A DNA stretch of 64,000 nucleotides, taken from Kingdonia uniflora. Taxonomy: Eukaryota; Streptophyta; Magnoliopsida; Ranunculales; Circaeasteraceae. The DNA lies in contig JACGCM010002375.1 of the NCBI GenBank assembly GCA_014058105.1, forward strand, positions 62,001 through 126,000, written 5' to 3'. Numbering within the stretch: the stretch's first letter is position 1; the number at the start of each line of letters is the position of its first letter. Shown in pieces: positions 11,637 to 22,611 of the stretch. The position numbers and the translations under genes are program-made. The notes under the pieces were generated by a model that saw only the letters and a list, made by a program, of their open reading frames with translations, ran no database searches and was not told the origin of the DNA.

Positions 11637-12529
11637 TATGGACGTAGGGCTAGCTTGTATTGTCCATGCACCATCTATAATCGACAAATTTTGCAATCCA
11701 TACATAGGGGTAATTACAACATGGACATTAAATGGATACAGATTGAAGTATAGAACAATATTTATGATTATCTTGCATCATAGATGTGCAAGGTCTACAT
11801 TTTGTTCTTCATGATTATCTTGTTCAAGTGGATTGACTGTATCATCCATTGTAGCATATGGCTTTCTCCCTTGGCAGAGACCCTTGGTGGGTTCGGATGG
11901 TTGGGATCTTCTCGCTTCTCTCCTAACCTCTTACTTCTAGAGGAATGCATGATTTAGTACATGGTAGAACAATATTTATGGAAACAAATAGCTAAAAATT
12001 GTGAGAATCAACACCCAAAAACAGATATGAGAATCAGCACCCAAAGGCAGATCTTGAATGGAACCTTTAAGCAATGGTTTGAGAGAGAATCAACACCCAA
12101 AAGCAGAACAAGACCAGAAATTATAAAAAAAATCAGACGCAGGTGTTGATTCTCAAATCAAAAGGTTGGAGACGATGAAGTCGTGTGGAGGTTTGATTAT
12201 AGAAAGAGAGAGAGAGAGAGAGAGAGAGTGAAACATGAATGGTGAGAGAGAGAGAGATAGATATGAGTGATTTCGAATTTGAAATTTGTGAGAGGGAAAT
12301 TTGTACTGATGATGTCTGCTGCCAACTAGAGGGATGAGAGAGAGAGAGAAAGAGAGTGGGGCAGGTTGACCAAGCTTTTCCACCTCATTTCCCTATATAG
12401 AAAAAGCCTAATTTTAAGAGCCACTCATCTAATAGAGATGAGTGGCTGTGGTTGAGTGAGTCCTTAGTGTTTGAGAACTGAGTGTCTCTAAATCCTTCCC
12501 CTTGTAGCAATGCTACTTATTCAAATTTC

Positions 12530-12700
12530 AATATACATGGTAAAAGACGCCCCCCATAACATGCCTGAAGTAGTTTGAGCTGCGAAGTTTGAAGACTGAA
12601 GGTGCAACTGGAGACCAATATCCTGAAGTTATCTTCTCTCGTTGTGAACCCGGAATAAATAGTCCTGTTCTTGGACAATACAAGTATATCTCTTTTGACG
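12530..12700 (-). pseudogene. Possible fragment of a DUF1336 / EDR2-like gene
   Basis: The minus-strand frame reads GLFIPGSQREK then SGYWSPVAPSVFKLRSSNYF. The last part resembles the conserved 'W.SP...F.LRS.NYF' start of the DUF1336 domain (EDR2 and relatives in plants). The similarity covers only about 20 residues, neighbouring exons are not found, and the copy is abruptly joined to a run of 13 G at 12713-12725 and a copia LTR. I treat it as a tentative gene fragment. Confidence 0.3.
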
Positions 12701-12721
12701 CGATAAAAGGAAGGGGGGGGG

Positions 12722-12882
12722 GGGGAACCCAACTGGGTTGGGGTATCCTATAAGCCCATAGACCATTAGGGTTTATGTGGAGAGTTTGAGTTGTTATAGA
12801 TAACCAAAAAGGGTCATCTTGTTGTATTACTCTTCTCTTTATCAATGCTTTGATTAACTGATAGATATAGTATTATCCAACA
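12722..12882 (+). repeat. Copia-2 5' LTR, left end missing
   Basis: Matches 42398-42628 through GGAACCCAACTGGGTTG, GGCCCATAGACCATTAGGG, GAGTTTGAGTTGTTATAGA and the terminal GATATAGTATTATC..CCAACA. The first 25-30 bases of the 3' LTR (TGTTAGGAGTTCGG...) have no counterpart here and are replaced by a run of 13 G. An inner block of about 60 bases present in the 3' LTR is also absent. Confidence 0.85.
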
Positions 12883-12900
12883 AGTTATCAGCACGCGAAG
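12883..12900 (+). other. Copia-2 primer-binding region
   Basis: Directly after the LTR end CCAACA comes AGTTATCAGCACGCGAAG. The TTATCAGCACG form is common at this place in plant copia elements and resembles a shifted initiator-Met tRNA match. It marks the start of the internal region. Confidence 0.5.
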
Positions 12901-14700
12901 AGCTAGTCGATCAGAAGGGATAAAAATGGCTCTTCAAATTAGTGTTTTCCTGAAATTTTTAGCGTTGCGGAGGGGTAATTTTTACCAATTTTGAATTTCT
13001 ATATATTTATTGCTTGATCTATGATATGGGATATCTAGGTCTGTATATTATGATTAACATTTTTTTTTCGGATTAAAAATGTTATTTTGTTGCGTAGCCT
13101 ATTCCACAACGATCACATCCATATATGGCACGTCTCAGGGAGATATCCCAATCGCCGGAAATTGGTGTGGAAACTGGGCAGTTCACGGCCAAAAACTTTT
13201 TTTTACGGCGCATGCTGACGTTAGCTAGGGTTTTATTATTTTTTATTTTAAAAAAAAATATTTATTACCTAATAATGACGTCATCAGATCCATATCCAAT
13301 TTTGGAAATTGGACTGGATCAGACCTGATCCATTACTGACGTGGCAGGGAGGTTGGACCCACTATGACACGTGTCAAGGACACGCGACATGCCACATGGC
13401 AGTAGGACCCACCCATACTGGCGTGGCAGGTGGGGTTCACTATCCTGACGTGCTAGACACGTGTGTGACACGTGTCAGTATTGTTCACGTGCCACGTGGC
13501 AACACCGAATTGTGTCACGTGGCAGTCCAGATTTTTGACACGTGTCATTATTATTGAGGGACACGTGGCATATAGTTTGACCCGGTCAAACCGTTCATGG
13601 CCTTGACCCAGACTAAGCCAGACCAGTTTAGGATAGGTTCAGACACGAAATTGGCTCTAGAGAGCCCAATTTTTGGTCAAATTGAGTCCCTTTTTTTTGA
13701 AAAATAACTATTGACTGGACCCCCTTGGGGGACCCATTTTTAATTTTTTTATAAAAAATATTTTTTTTTAATTTTTTGGAGAACGGGTGCCTCGTATAGG
13801 AAAACTGAATCACTTATATGTGATTTAAGTATATTACGATAGCTAATAGGATATTACTGGTATGCCCATATAATACTAATTATCATGATCAAAGATCAGG
13901 GATAATATGAAACCAAGACTAATTTAGAATACAACTGGGAGTCATATCTAAATCATAGTTAATTGTCAATGACAAATAATTAGAGCTCAATTGGGAATTA
14001 ACTTAGTCTTATTTCTAAAAATTTGGTGTCTGAGGAACCAATTTAACGTATCTAGGTACAATTAGATGTTACATGATTACATTTAAAGGTATATAGACAC
14101 TAATAACAACTTATAGTACCCTAAAATGTTAGTTCAAAGACATGCGTAACCTACCTATCTTATGAACCCATCAGACTTCGGGGTGGGACCATTTGTCACC
14201 TAAACATCTAATACCCCTCATATTTGTAGCAAATTAATAGGGTCATTTGGCTAGACTATACCAACCTTATAAAACTTTAGGGATTATAACACCCTAGTTG
14301 TTAGAATAAGGATCGCAACAGCTAGTAGTTTTGAATAGCTGTTTTATTTAAGACTCTATTAAAACACATTTTAAAGTTAAGATCACCATTTTACGGGGTA
14401 AAGTTGGGATTTGACACCAAATAGGAGCTCATGAGTATAAAGCCATGAACAATGTTCACTTGCAAGTAATGATTGTGAATCATGTACTCCATTACGTTAT
14501 ATATTATGAACCATAAGTAATGATTGGGAATCATGTATTTAAATAGGATTTTATGAGTAATTGGATATGAACAAGGTTCACCTACAAGTAATGATTGAGA
14601 ATCGCTAATTTGAATACTATGAATTGTCTTTATGCAAGGAATGTTTATCAAGTACTACTACTGGTATTGATCTACATGTATAATAGATGTTGACGACACT
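12901..14700 (+). other. Copia-2 leader and decayed gag region
   Basis: No intact frame. An ATG at about 12927 (ATGGCTCTTC) may be the old gag start. At 13050-13200 there are frame shards. A CACGTG cluster follows (13368-13567), then a T/A-rich stretch. At about 14400-14610 three diverged copies of GTTCAC..(G)CAAGTAATGATTG.GAATC are spaced 60-110 bases. Confidence 0.5.
13368..13567. promoter_or_regulatory. Cluster of eight CACGTG (G-box) palindromes
   Basis: Eight CACGTG hexamers lie in 200 bases, mostly in the longer forms GACACGTGTCA or CCACGTGGCA, with extra near-matches (CCACATGGCA, GCGTGGCA, GACGTGGCA). In plants CACGTGGC and ACACGTGTC are binding sites for bZIP and bHLH factors and form ABA-response elements. 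Their place inside an old copia internal region means a regulatory role is only possible; the cluster itself is certain. Confidence 0.5.
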
Positions 14701-15198
14701 TAAAACATTGAGTACCTCCCATACTACAACTCTATTTTGGTACCAATTAACTTGACCTCTAAGGATACTGGAATCCATCTATTATTGCAGAATCTGGAAA
14801 AGACTATTATTGAGAATAATGAGTCTCTAAATAACAAAGTAAGAGTTTTGTTTACACCCTCTCCTTCATATTCAGGAAGACCTGATAATGTATTACCCTA
14901 TAATGCGACATAATTTTTATTCGGCAGTGCAACTCCACTATAATCTCTCATAGAAAAATAGTTGAGGTAAATAGAAATATTAGGAATATTCTATTACATT
15001 TTCTACGCTTTAAATATTGCGTTTTTGAGACAATATTCGATAGTGGTGCACGCAAACCTAATTTAAGTTTTCCTCATTTATGAGCAAAACAATTAGCTAC
15101 TGGTTAGAAACCTCAAGCTTATGCCTACTAAGAGTAAGCATGTGTTAGGGTCAGGTGAAGTTGCGGATAGGGTCGCAATCGTGGATAAACGAGAGGTG
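14701..15198 (+). pseudogene. Copia-2 gag remnant
   Basis: Between about 14965 and 15130 shards in shifting frames (FYYIFYALNIAFLRQY, then IYEQNN.LLVRNL) match the gag helices of this copia family (TFHASN..LQQQY, VAEQNNELLLKNHE). Many stops and frameshifts are present. The sequence is interrupted after GTAAC at 15203 and resumes at 38174. Confidence 0.6.
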
Positions 15199-15203
15199 GT
15201 AAC

Positions 15204-15769
15204 TGTAATAGCCTAATTTCATATTTCGAACTTAGTCTTTACACCAATGATAATCAGAGCATTTAGATGAACAATAAATGAATACTAGCACAAAGTTTAG
15301 CGTGGAAAACCTTTGAATAGGTTAAAAACCACGACCTCTCTTGAGGATTTAGAAATAGAGATGTTATTGATAGTTGTTAACTATTACAAGAGATGCTCTG
15401 AGTATTTTGTATAGAGTGTTTGAGCGAGGATTCATTTGTCCTTCATCTGGAATTCTATGGTCTTATTTATAGGTTTATAATATAACCGTTTGACGACCAT
15501 TATTATTCTTATTGATGGACGTTACAATATAGATTTGGTAAGTCTTTGAACTGATTGTGTAACGGTCTAATCTTCCTGTCTTGTAACGGTTTCATTAATG
15601 ACAGAGTGCATGTTTGAATCGAACTATTGATGTAGGTAGAGGTCAAAAATGATGAATAAAACTCTAGTTGTTTCGTAATGTGCCACATGTATGTTGGTGC
15701 ATGAGGTCGAGTAATCGTATGATGGTCGAAGATAAAGCTTGAGTTCGAGATGCGGAATAAGCTACTACA
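15204..15769 (-). repeat. Tat-like element 3' LTR
   Basis: Plus-strand limits are TGTAATAGCCTAATTT...GCTACTACA. It aligns throughout with 37614-38173, with scattered substitutions and small indels. In the element's orientation it begins TGTAGTAG and ends CTATTACA. Confidence 0.92.
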
Positions 15770-15784
15770 ACCGCCCCCTCTTAG
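15770..15784 (-). other. Polypurine tract of the Tat-like element
   Basis: On the minus strand this reads TAAGAGGGGGCGGT directly before the 3' LTR, the expected primer for plus-strand DNA synthesis. It confirms the LTR border and the element's orientation. Confidence 0.75.
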
Positions 15785-16121
15785 CCAAGAGTACGAGAAG
15801 TATTGTGGGCGAGTGGTGTTGGTTGAGAAGCTTCATAAATACTGTAATTAATATCGGGGAACCATTTCCAATGTGTCTTCATGAATATCTGTTGTGGCTG
15901 TTGAGTTTCCTAGAACCAATGGTTCTTGTCAATATTGTTGCATAGGAATTCCTTCTGACATTGAGAATTTGGAAAGCCGCCTTTAATATTGATTTGTAGT
16001 ATAAATTGTGTTATGGTTTGTTGTTGATGGTTGTGATTAACCAAGTTTTTCTCTGACTCTCTTAATCATTTTCTTCTGTTAAGTTCCTTCTGTTATCTGT
16101 AACTTTTCGTCTGTTGAGAGG

Positions 16122-16379
16122 ATGGTAACTACGAGGTGGCAATCTCGGGAGGCTAGGATTTTTGTAAAAGTTGAAGAACTTCAGTTCCAATACTTTGGGA
16201 ATCAGTCTCTGAGTCTTCCTACACCGATTCCAGTGAGTCCTACCTTTTATGGGATGCCATATGAAGAAGTAGTGGAAGCGGAGGATGATTATCATCAAAT
16301 GTTGCATTTTCACTATCTGTTGACATTGGAGGAGCGCCAAAATGGGTTGCGTCTGCTGGCAGAGGACTGTTATAACTGA
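16122..16379 (+). CDS. Small ORF in the 3' region of the Tat-like element, opposite strand
   Basis: An ATG frame of 85 codons starting MVTTRWQSREARIF and ending TAEDCYN-like with TGA at 16377-16379. It contains acidic and aromatic residues and no known domain. Its opening resembles that of the next small ORF (MVKTRSQRVR at 17646), which suggests the two are related or share a leader. It lies in the same strand as the main antisense coding region, antisense to gag-pol. Its function is unknown, and it may be a 5' exon of the larger antisense gene. Confidence 0.4.
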   Translation: MVTTRWQSREARIFVKVEELQFQYFGNQSLSLPTPIPVSPTFYGMPYEEVVEAEDDYHQMLHFHYLLTLEERQNGLRLLAEDCYN

Positions 16380-17645
16380 AGATGAAGCGGCAGGCGTTCA
16401 TCCGAGGGAGTCCCGCCGGCACCCTGCTGGTGAGTGGGTCCTATAAAACATAGGACCCTTCTTGTTTTCGTTGTCACGCTGGGTGGCGGTGGTTATGGTG
16501 GAAGAGACGGTGGTGGAGGAGGTCTTTTCTTCCACACAATCATTGTCTTTGGTCGTGAAGAAGATCCTTTTGCTAAGGGTTTGATCAAGTACAAACACCT
16601 TAACTTCTTCAGTGATTTCCAGTTCTTGGATTGCCTGGGCCATTCTTGCAGGGGATCAGAGTTTGGAAGGCTGCTTTAATTTTTCATCTTCTTCCTCGGT
16701 GGTTGTTGTCTTTTTAGTAAAGAAGAGTTTCGAACTGTAAACTGATGTAATGTAATTTGTAAAGTGATCTGTGGAATTGTCTGGAAAACTTGTTATCTGT
16801 AAAGTATTTTGAGATGTTAGAAATATTCGAGCTAATGAGATATCTTTGTTCTGCCAACTTTTATGTTTTATTTTGAACTTCAACTTTATATGTCTAGCAT
16901 TCTTTACAAACTGACTTGTTGGGCACCGAGAAATAATAATTCAAACTGCGGATAAGTCAAAATGTGAGAAGGTAAAAATTAGTGGAAATGAATTTTGGAA
17001 ATATGTTGGTGTGATAGATACTTGTGTCGAACTAAAAGAGTTTTAGGTGATGCGAACTATTAGACATCAAGTTGGAGTAGGATAGACCTGAACAAATCGA
17101 ACTGGGATGAACTTGGGATTTTTATTAGTGAAGATACTGGGAAATGAGGCTGAAAAGATGGGAGTCCGAAAATGTAATGTGGTCGTTTGGTGAATGTAAG
17201 CAAACAAGTGGCTAGCGTAATTATTCAAATTTGAGGGGCAATCAGGATGTGTACGAGCTTGTTGGTTCGATTTGACTAGAAAACGTCTTGATGTAAGTAG
17301 GTAGATTCTATCTGTAGGTGCTTTATTGAAGCTACTACTGGAGGTACTTGAATAATCTATGCAAATTTCATTTTTGCGGATGTGTTATCTGTGCGAATAA
17401 AATATGAGGATTTACTTCGCAAAATGGAAAATATGAGTTGTCAAAATATTCTCGGGTTGCTGCTGATATTCTTGTTTCCAAAAATTTGTTCTTGTAAAAT
17501 ATATCCTTCCTCAAAATCTGTTGGGGAGGCAATTTTGATGGTATTAAATAGATCTTCATGCTGGCTATATAAAATGTTGATCCTTGTCTGATATACCTTA
17601 TATCCTCTACAGGAAAAGTTTGTTGTTGATTGATTGCAAGTGATC
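16380..17645. other. Noncoding part of the Tat-like 3' region
   Basis: A GT-rich stretch at about 16460-16530 (GGTGGCGGTGG, GGTGGAGGAGG) could encode a Gly-rich peptide on the plus strand or a Thr/Ser-rich one on the minus. The rest is AT-rich. I see no domain or terminal repeat. Confidence 0.4.
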
Positions 17646-17999
17646 ATGGTGAAGACACGTTCTCAGCGTGTTCGACATACATCGGGAGGTAGATAGAACA
17701 TCAAAGTGGCTAAACTCTGTAAGCGCTACTTTCGCCTGCTGCCTTATAATATTGTGCTACCAGAGTGGCTATTGAAGTTGGGTGAATTAGATGACGAAGG
17801 CAGGCGTACAGAGTATGATCGCTTTTTCTGGTATGACGTATTCCGTGAGTTGCTGCTGGATACAACTTTGCGAGAAGAAGCTGTTCGAGAGATCACACGG
17901 GACAAGCTTGTTGAAGAAGATAAGAGAGCAGCAGGAGGGGAGATAATACCATGTGGTGTAGTGAATCATCTGGGCTGCTTTAAATGTGATTACATGTGA
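17646..17999 (+). pseudogene. Second small ORF of the antisense region, one in-frame stop
   Basis: It starts ATG at 17646 (MVKTRSQRVRHTSGGR), hits TAG at 17694-17696, then stays open to the TGA ending at 17999. The later part is rich in charged residues (LPEWLLKLGELDDEGRR, RELLLDTTLREEAVREITR) and is predicted helical. I recognise no family. The stop near the N-terminus may be a mutation or may mean that translation begins later. Its start resembles the ORF at 16122. Confidence 0.4.
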
Positions 18000-19089
18000 T
18001 TTTAAACTCGAACTTTGAGAGCTCGAAATAAATAAGTAATCTGTTTGCAGTATTCTTTTTTTTTTATCTGTTGAATGTAGAATGATGTAGATTGAATCTG
18101 CAAATTGTGAAAAATAAGATCAATATGTTTGCTGAATTGCTTTTGTGGCAAATATTGTAGATTACAGTTGTCTGATTTTAATAGCTGTATAGATAATTTT
18201 GAATTTTGAATATGTCACTATTTTTAGGGATGACGTATATTGCGGTACGATCTTGGTAGACAATAAAAGTAAGGTGTTTGATCGTGTAGATTATTCTGGG
18301 ATGAGGGACAAAAAAATTTAATGTCATAAGGTCGAGACAGACGTGATGATGGTAAACATTATTACAGAAGCCATGATGACGCTGTGAGACGAAAAGATGT
18401 GCCTATAGGGGTAGTAGGGGTAAACGACACGTGTCTGAAAGAGCTATTGTTTCATAAACTGAGGGAGAGTATAAAAACTCGTCTCTCTCTCCCTTATAAA
18501 TTATCTACAGTTATAGAAATAAATAAAAAGTGGTGTAACCAGTGTCTCTAGAAAGAAGAAATGTTTGAGTTCTGAGTGTAATTTAGTAGAGAAAGCTTCA
18601 TCTGGTGAAAGAAAATTATTGAAGAAACAATGGGAGCAATCGATCTCTGTGAAATGTGTGGGTAAAGGAGAAGATTGTGGATCTTCTAGTACAGGTTAGT
18701 AACTTCTTCTATTTTGATTGTATTGTCTAGTACTCTGTATATGATGTTGTATGTTCATCACCTTTGTATGAGATTGATTTGGGGATATGAAATTTTGATA
18801 ATGTAGGGGCTAAGAACTATTTTTTTGCCTGTATTTTGTTTACTCTGTGCAAAAGCCTTGGGTATAGTAACAAAATATAGAGAGAGAAAATGATTTTTGG
18901 AGAAGAAGAGGGAAAGTTGAAAATAATTTTCTGTTGTTTTGGAAAGTTTGAAAAAAAATGCTTTGTCTGGGTAAAATATATAAGTACGATTGTTTCTGCT
19001 GTGTGCATGGTATAATATGTCTTTGTGTAAGTGTTGAATCATAGATGCATAGAAAATGATAAAAGATTGTGTGTACCTGTAGGTCCATT
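18000..19089. other. Spacer before the main antisense coding region
   Basis: At 18429-18510 there is CACGTGTC, then a CTCTCTCTCCC tract and TATAAA, which could be a promoter and leader for the plus-strand coding region that follows. At about 18691 AGGTTAGTAAC looks like a donor site and at about 19082 TGTAGGTCC like an acceptor, so an intron of about 390 bases may precede the first long exon. This is inferred from pattern only. Confidence 0.3.
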
Positions 19090-19925
19090 ATGCGTTCAAA
19101 AAATATAAAGCCTATGAGTAAATTTATAGTGTCATCTAGTTCAGAGGAAACATCATCGTCAAGTTGGCAGGATGATTGTAGTAGTATGGAAGAGACTGTA
19201 GATAAGAAAGAAATGATTGTAGGTATAGAGGCTGGAGAATCCAGTGAAGTAAATAAAGTTTTAGAGGAAGATGATGTAAAGGTGAAAGATAAATTATTTT
19301 TCATATATCCTGAAGGAGTAAATATAGGGAATGAATTTTTGAAATTTAAGAAGTTAAAAGGAGAATGGGGAAATTATGTGGTGGAACAAGGTCGGTGGTT
19401 TAGGACTTATGTACCAGGAAAAGGGGAGGAAAGGGTATATTACCAAATTTCTTGCCTGGATATGTGAAAAGGGATAAAGGTATTAGTGAAGATGTAGAAA
19501 TATCGTACTATAATGGGGCGGGGATGGCAGGCCTAAATGATGGGTTTTTGTGTTATTTGAGCCAGGTCGTATATGGCCTTAAGATTTTCTTGACCTTTTT
19601 TCAAAAAGGGGTTATGAATATATTGCAGTGCTGCCCTGCCCAACTAAATGGGAATACATTTGAGATGATGAGGGTGTGTGAGACACTGAATGATAAGTGG
19701 AGAGATAACGGGACTACAAAGTAGTTCGTAGCAGACGATGTGCTAAAATTTTATAGACTGAAGTATGTCAAAGGTCGTAATAGCGGTTACCTGTTTAGTG
19801 ACTCCTATAAGTTTTTTAACTTCGAATCTGCTGGTAGACCATGGAATGACCACCTTGTATGGGTAGGGGCCATTGTATACAAGTTTCAGATGAACCAACG
19901 CTCGTCCTGAACCATAAGTATTATA
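19090..19925 (+). pseudogene. Antisense coding region of the Tat-like element, N-terminal part
   Basis: The first frame (ATG 19090) is Ser/Glu-rich (SSSSEETSSSSW) and runs to the TGA at 19465-19467. The reading continues in another frame from 19452 (YYNGAGMAGLNDGFL) to a TAG at about 19724, then resumes (FVADDVLKFYRLKYVKGRNSGYLF) to about 19910. Phrases such as CPAQLNGN.FEMMRVCE and FNFESAGRPWNDHL resemble the 'putative gypsy type transposon' domain found in opposite-strand ORFs of plant Tat elements. This is from memory of the family; a profile search would settle it. One frameshift and one stop mark it as decayed. Confidence 0.55.
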
Positions 19926-20028
19926 ATTCGAGTAAGTAACATCTACCAACTCGACCAAACATTAGTTTGTCTTCGAGCTGCTAACCATTTCCTTGTTTTT
20001 GTTTGCCAGGTCCTGATCCCAAATCTTT

Positions 20029-21297
20029 ACTTGATAACACAAGCTTGTTCGACTGCGTAGCCCTTGAGCAAGTCGAGTTGAAGTCAGTACTTGGTAAGTT
20101 AGGTATCCGAAGGGATAAAAGGGTAGACTCCAGAGTGCCCAAAGTGTAATGAGCTCACGCGAATCAAGCTATGGCTGAGAAGAAGAAGGCATGTCTTTCT
20201 TTAGGTGACTTGACTGGTCTCCCGCCGCCTAAGCCAGAGAGTACGAGTATGGGTAATAAGTTTTGGAGGCTATAAAAGCCAGTGCTAGAAGCTTCTCGTT
20301 CTACTATGGTGGTGGCCCACAGAAAAGAAGGCAATAAGCATGTTGCTGAAGGTGTAGTGGAGGAGCAGGAGGTAAATGAGGTCGCTGAAAAGGAAACAAC
20401 ATGAGCGCAAAGGCAATGACCAAACTCACGCTAAAGTTGTAGTCAAGTAGAGAAAAATGAAGCAAAAGTATTTTAAGATGGTGGGGACTGAGCTGCAGCA
20501 GCTCGAAGATGTGTTTCAAGAGTAGACAATGGGTATACGTACCGATATTCTCTATTTGCTACATTTGCGATTGATATATGTCTTACTGATCTCGTGTCTT
20601 GTATTGGCAGTTCTCGATGCTGGAGCTAAAAAGTTTATTAAGAAGAGGAGCCAGGAGTTCGGAGAGCTTACTCACAGGCTCGATGCTCAAATAGCTTGGA
20701 TGAAGGAGCTCGTGGGGGAGCTCAAGAAAGAGAGAGAAAGAGTAAAGCTGAAGAGTTAAAGGCTACAGAAGAGCGGTATGTAGAGTTGTTTGAGTACGAG
20801 GAGACTGTGTCACAAGCATTCAGAGAGATAAAGGTTGAAAAAGACCATCTGGTCCAATCTTATCGCTACTTTGGGTTGACCATTGCTGATATCAAGCTAG
20901 GCCGAACTGGCAGGTACAAGGAGATAGTCTTTACTTCAGATACAGAAGACGAACTGGTGGAAGATGTTGTTGCTCTAGCCCATGTACCTGCCTCTTAAAC
21001 TGAACAAGTCTGAGCTTGTAGTAGTGAAGTGGATCTTCCATCTGAGGTGGCAAGAATATTTAATCAGTCTGTGGTATTCTGTTTCAAACTATGTTGTTCT
21101 GTCTTGACTGTGATGAGATTGTCTTCTGTGTGGTCCAAAACTGTTAAGTTTGATAGACACTTCTTTATTTTACTATGTTTGAATGTTTGTGTGATAACAA
21201 AAAATTTGTAATCTATGTAGGAGCTAGAGCTGTCGAGAAAAACTGTTTCCACCCTGGAGAGATCGTTGAGTAGAGCGAGGGATTCTGTGGCTCGTAT
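20029..21297 (+). pseudogene. Antisense coding region, middle coiled-coil part
   Basis: Possible exon starts follow TTTGCCAG (20009) and TTGGCAG (20610). The frame from about 20612 encodes charged heptad-like sequence (LDAGAKKFIKKRSQEFGE), shifts near 20755, and continues as EELKATEERYVELFEYEETVSQ-type helix to the TAA at 20996-20998 (20696-20998). A short exon after TATGTAGGAG (21220) reads ELELSRKTVSTLERSLSRA and is cut by the hAT element at 21297. The middle segment 20160-20430 keeps only shards. It appears to be one gene with introns and later damage. Predicted coiled coil; function unknown. Confidence 0.5.
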
Positions 21298-22611
21298 TAG
21301 AGCAGGCAAAGTGACCTGCAACCCGCCAACCCGACCCGACCTAACCCGGTTTTAAGGTGGTTTGGGTTTGGCCTTAATGGGTCGCGGGTCATTTGACCCG
21401 AACCCATCTAACCCATTTAACAAATAGGTCGGGTTAGGGTTTACCATAAGTAGTTCGGGTTGACCCGTGACCCGTTTAGGTTTAGGCTTATTTGTAAATA
21501 TGTAGTTTCTTAGTACCCTTTTGGTCTCAAAGACTCCCTCTCTCTTACAAGTCACAACAACAGCAACCGCCTCTTCTTTTCTCAATCCTCAATCGCAATA
21601 AGCACAACAAGTCACAACTCACAACAACAACCGCAGCTTCGCCTCTCCTTGCCTTAATCCTCATCATCTATTCATCTTCTCAAATCGAATTCATAACCCT
21701 CCCCTATATTCGCTTAAACTGTAATTTGTTTTCACTTAAACTGCAGCTTGGATTTGGGAATCGAGATCATCACCATAAAAAGTGAGTGACTGACACACAG
21801 TTCGTTACGAATGACGAGATTGAGAATAGCGAGAAGAGATGCCTCTCTAGCATCAATATTGGAAGAGTTGAGCATAGAGATCAATGGCCGAGTTCTCACC
21901 CATGTTTTAGCAAACTTTTTTTATGTCTTTTGCAGCTTGGATTTGGGAATCAAGATCATCACCATAGGTTAACTTTTCAGCTAATTCTTAAATCTGGTTT
22001 TGCTTCCTTTGGCTCCAACACTCTTCTTCCTCTTCAGCTTCTATCTTTACCTTCTTGGAGTTGCGTCTTATTCTCTCCCTCAACAAAGAAAAAAAGACAG
22101 ATGCGGTTTGTTGCATACTATACATGAAGAAGATAAACCACCTATCTACCGTAACCACATACCATGTCGTTCTTTCACCTTACCCACGTTGTTTTTGGAT
22201 TATGAAAAATATAATGGCATCTCTCAATGATCAATAACTTGATATAAATGTCGTTCACATGAGGTGATGAAGTTTTAGATGAAAGTTTTAAATCCAATTC
22301 GAATATGGAAACAGTAGCGAACCGAACCAATTATGAATATGTCAATTATAGCCTTATAATAAAAGGCAAGACAAGCTAAGATTTAATATTATTTTGGAGA
22401 ATGACTAAGCTAAGATTTGAGATAATTTCTGAATTGTTGCTTTGAGCTTCAAATGGGTTATGACCCGACCTGTTTAGTTGGTCGGGTCGACCTGTTTAAA
22501 TTAGGGTTGGGTTTGGGTTTACATTTCTGACCCGTTTAATTAGACAGGTCGGGTTGAGTTTGCGTATTTGACCCATGAACCCGTTATGACCCGATGCGTT
22601 TGCCAGCTCTA
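21298..22611. mobile_element. Non-autonomous hAT element
   Basis: Terminal inverted repeats TAGAGCAGGCAAA (21298-21310) and TTTGCCAGCTCTA (22599-22611) differ at one base in 13. They are flanked by a perfect 8-bp duplication GCTCGTAT (21290-21297 and 22612-22619), diagnostic of hAT insertion. Both subterminal regions are packed with GACCCG/CGGGTC motifs, as in many plant hAT families. The 1,314-bp interior has no long frame and no transposase; a CTTGGATTTGGGAATC.AGATCATCACCATA block occurs twice (about 21747 and 21938). It interrupts the antisense coding sequence, whose frame continues on the far side. Confidence 0.92.

Larger units (their letters stand above)
9752..12504. mobile_element. Non-autonomous DNA transposon with long terminal inverted repeats (MULE-like)
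   Basis: The left end CAAGGGGAAGGATTTAGAG (9752) and the right end CTCTAAATCCTTCCCCTTG (to 12504) are exact inverted repeats. The inverted similarity continues inward for at least 150 bases: ACTCACTCAACCACA..CCA, TCTATTAGATGAGTGGCTCT, ATATAGGGAAATGAGGTGGAAAA. It then passes into CT/AG microsatellites in each arm. Flanks (TAGCATTATAG left, TAGCAATGCTA right) are similar but not identical, so a 9- to 11-bp target duplication is only possible. No transposase is seen. Long repeats favour a Mutator-like or foldback element. It carries an LTR fragment and the palindrome array described below. Confidence 0.7.

Noticed and set aside
12153..12383. Minus-strand Ser/Leu-rich frame
   Set aside because: Mirror image of the same low-complexity sequence in the other arm.
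18758..19304. Minus-strand frames rich in Ser, Phe and Lys
   Set aside because: They oppose the better supported plus-strand antisense-region exon and read as AT-rich chance frames.
21352..21585. Minus-strand frame in the hAT element
   Set aside because: Composed of subterminal GACCCG repeats; no transposase similarity.
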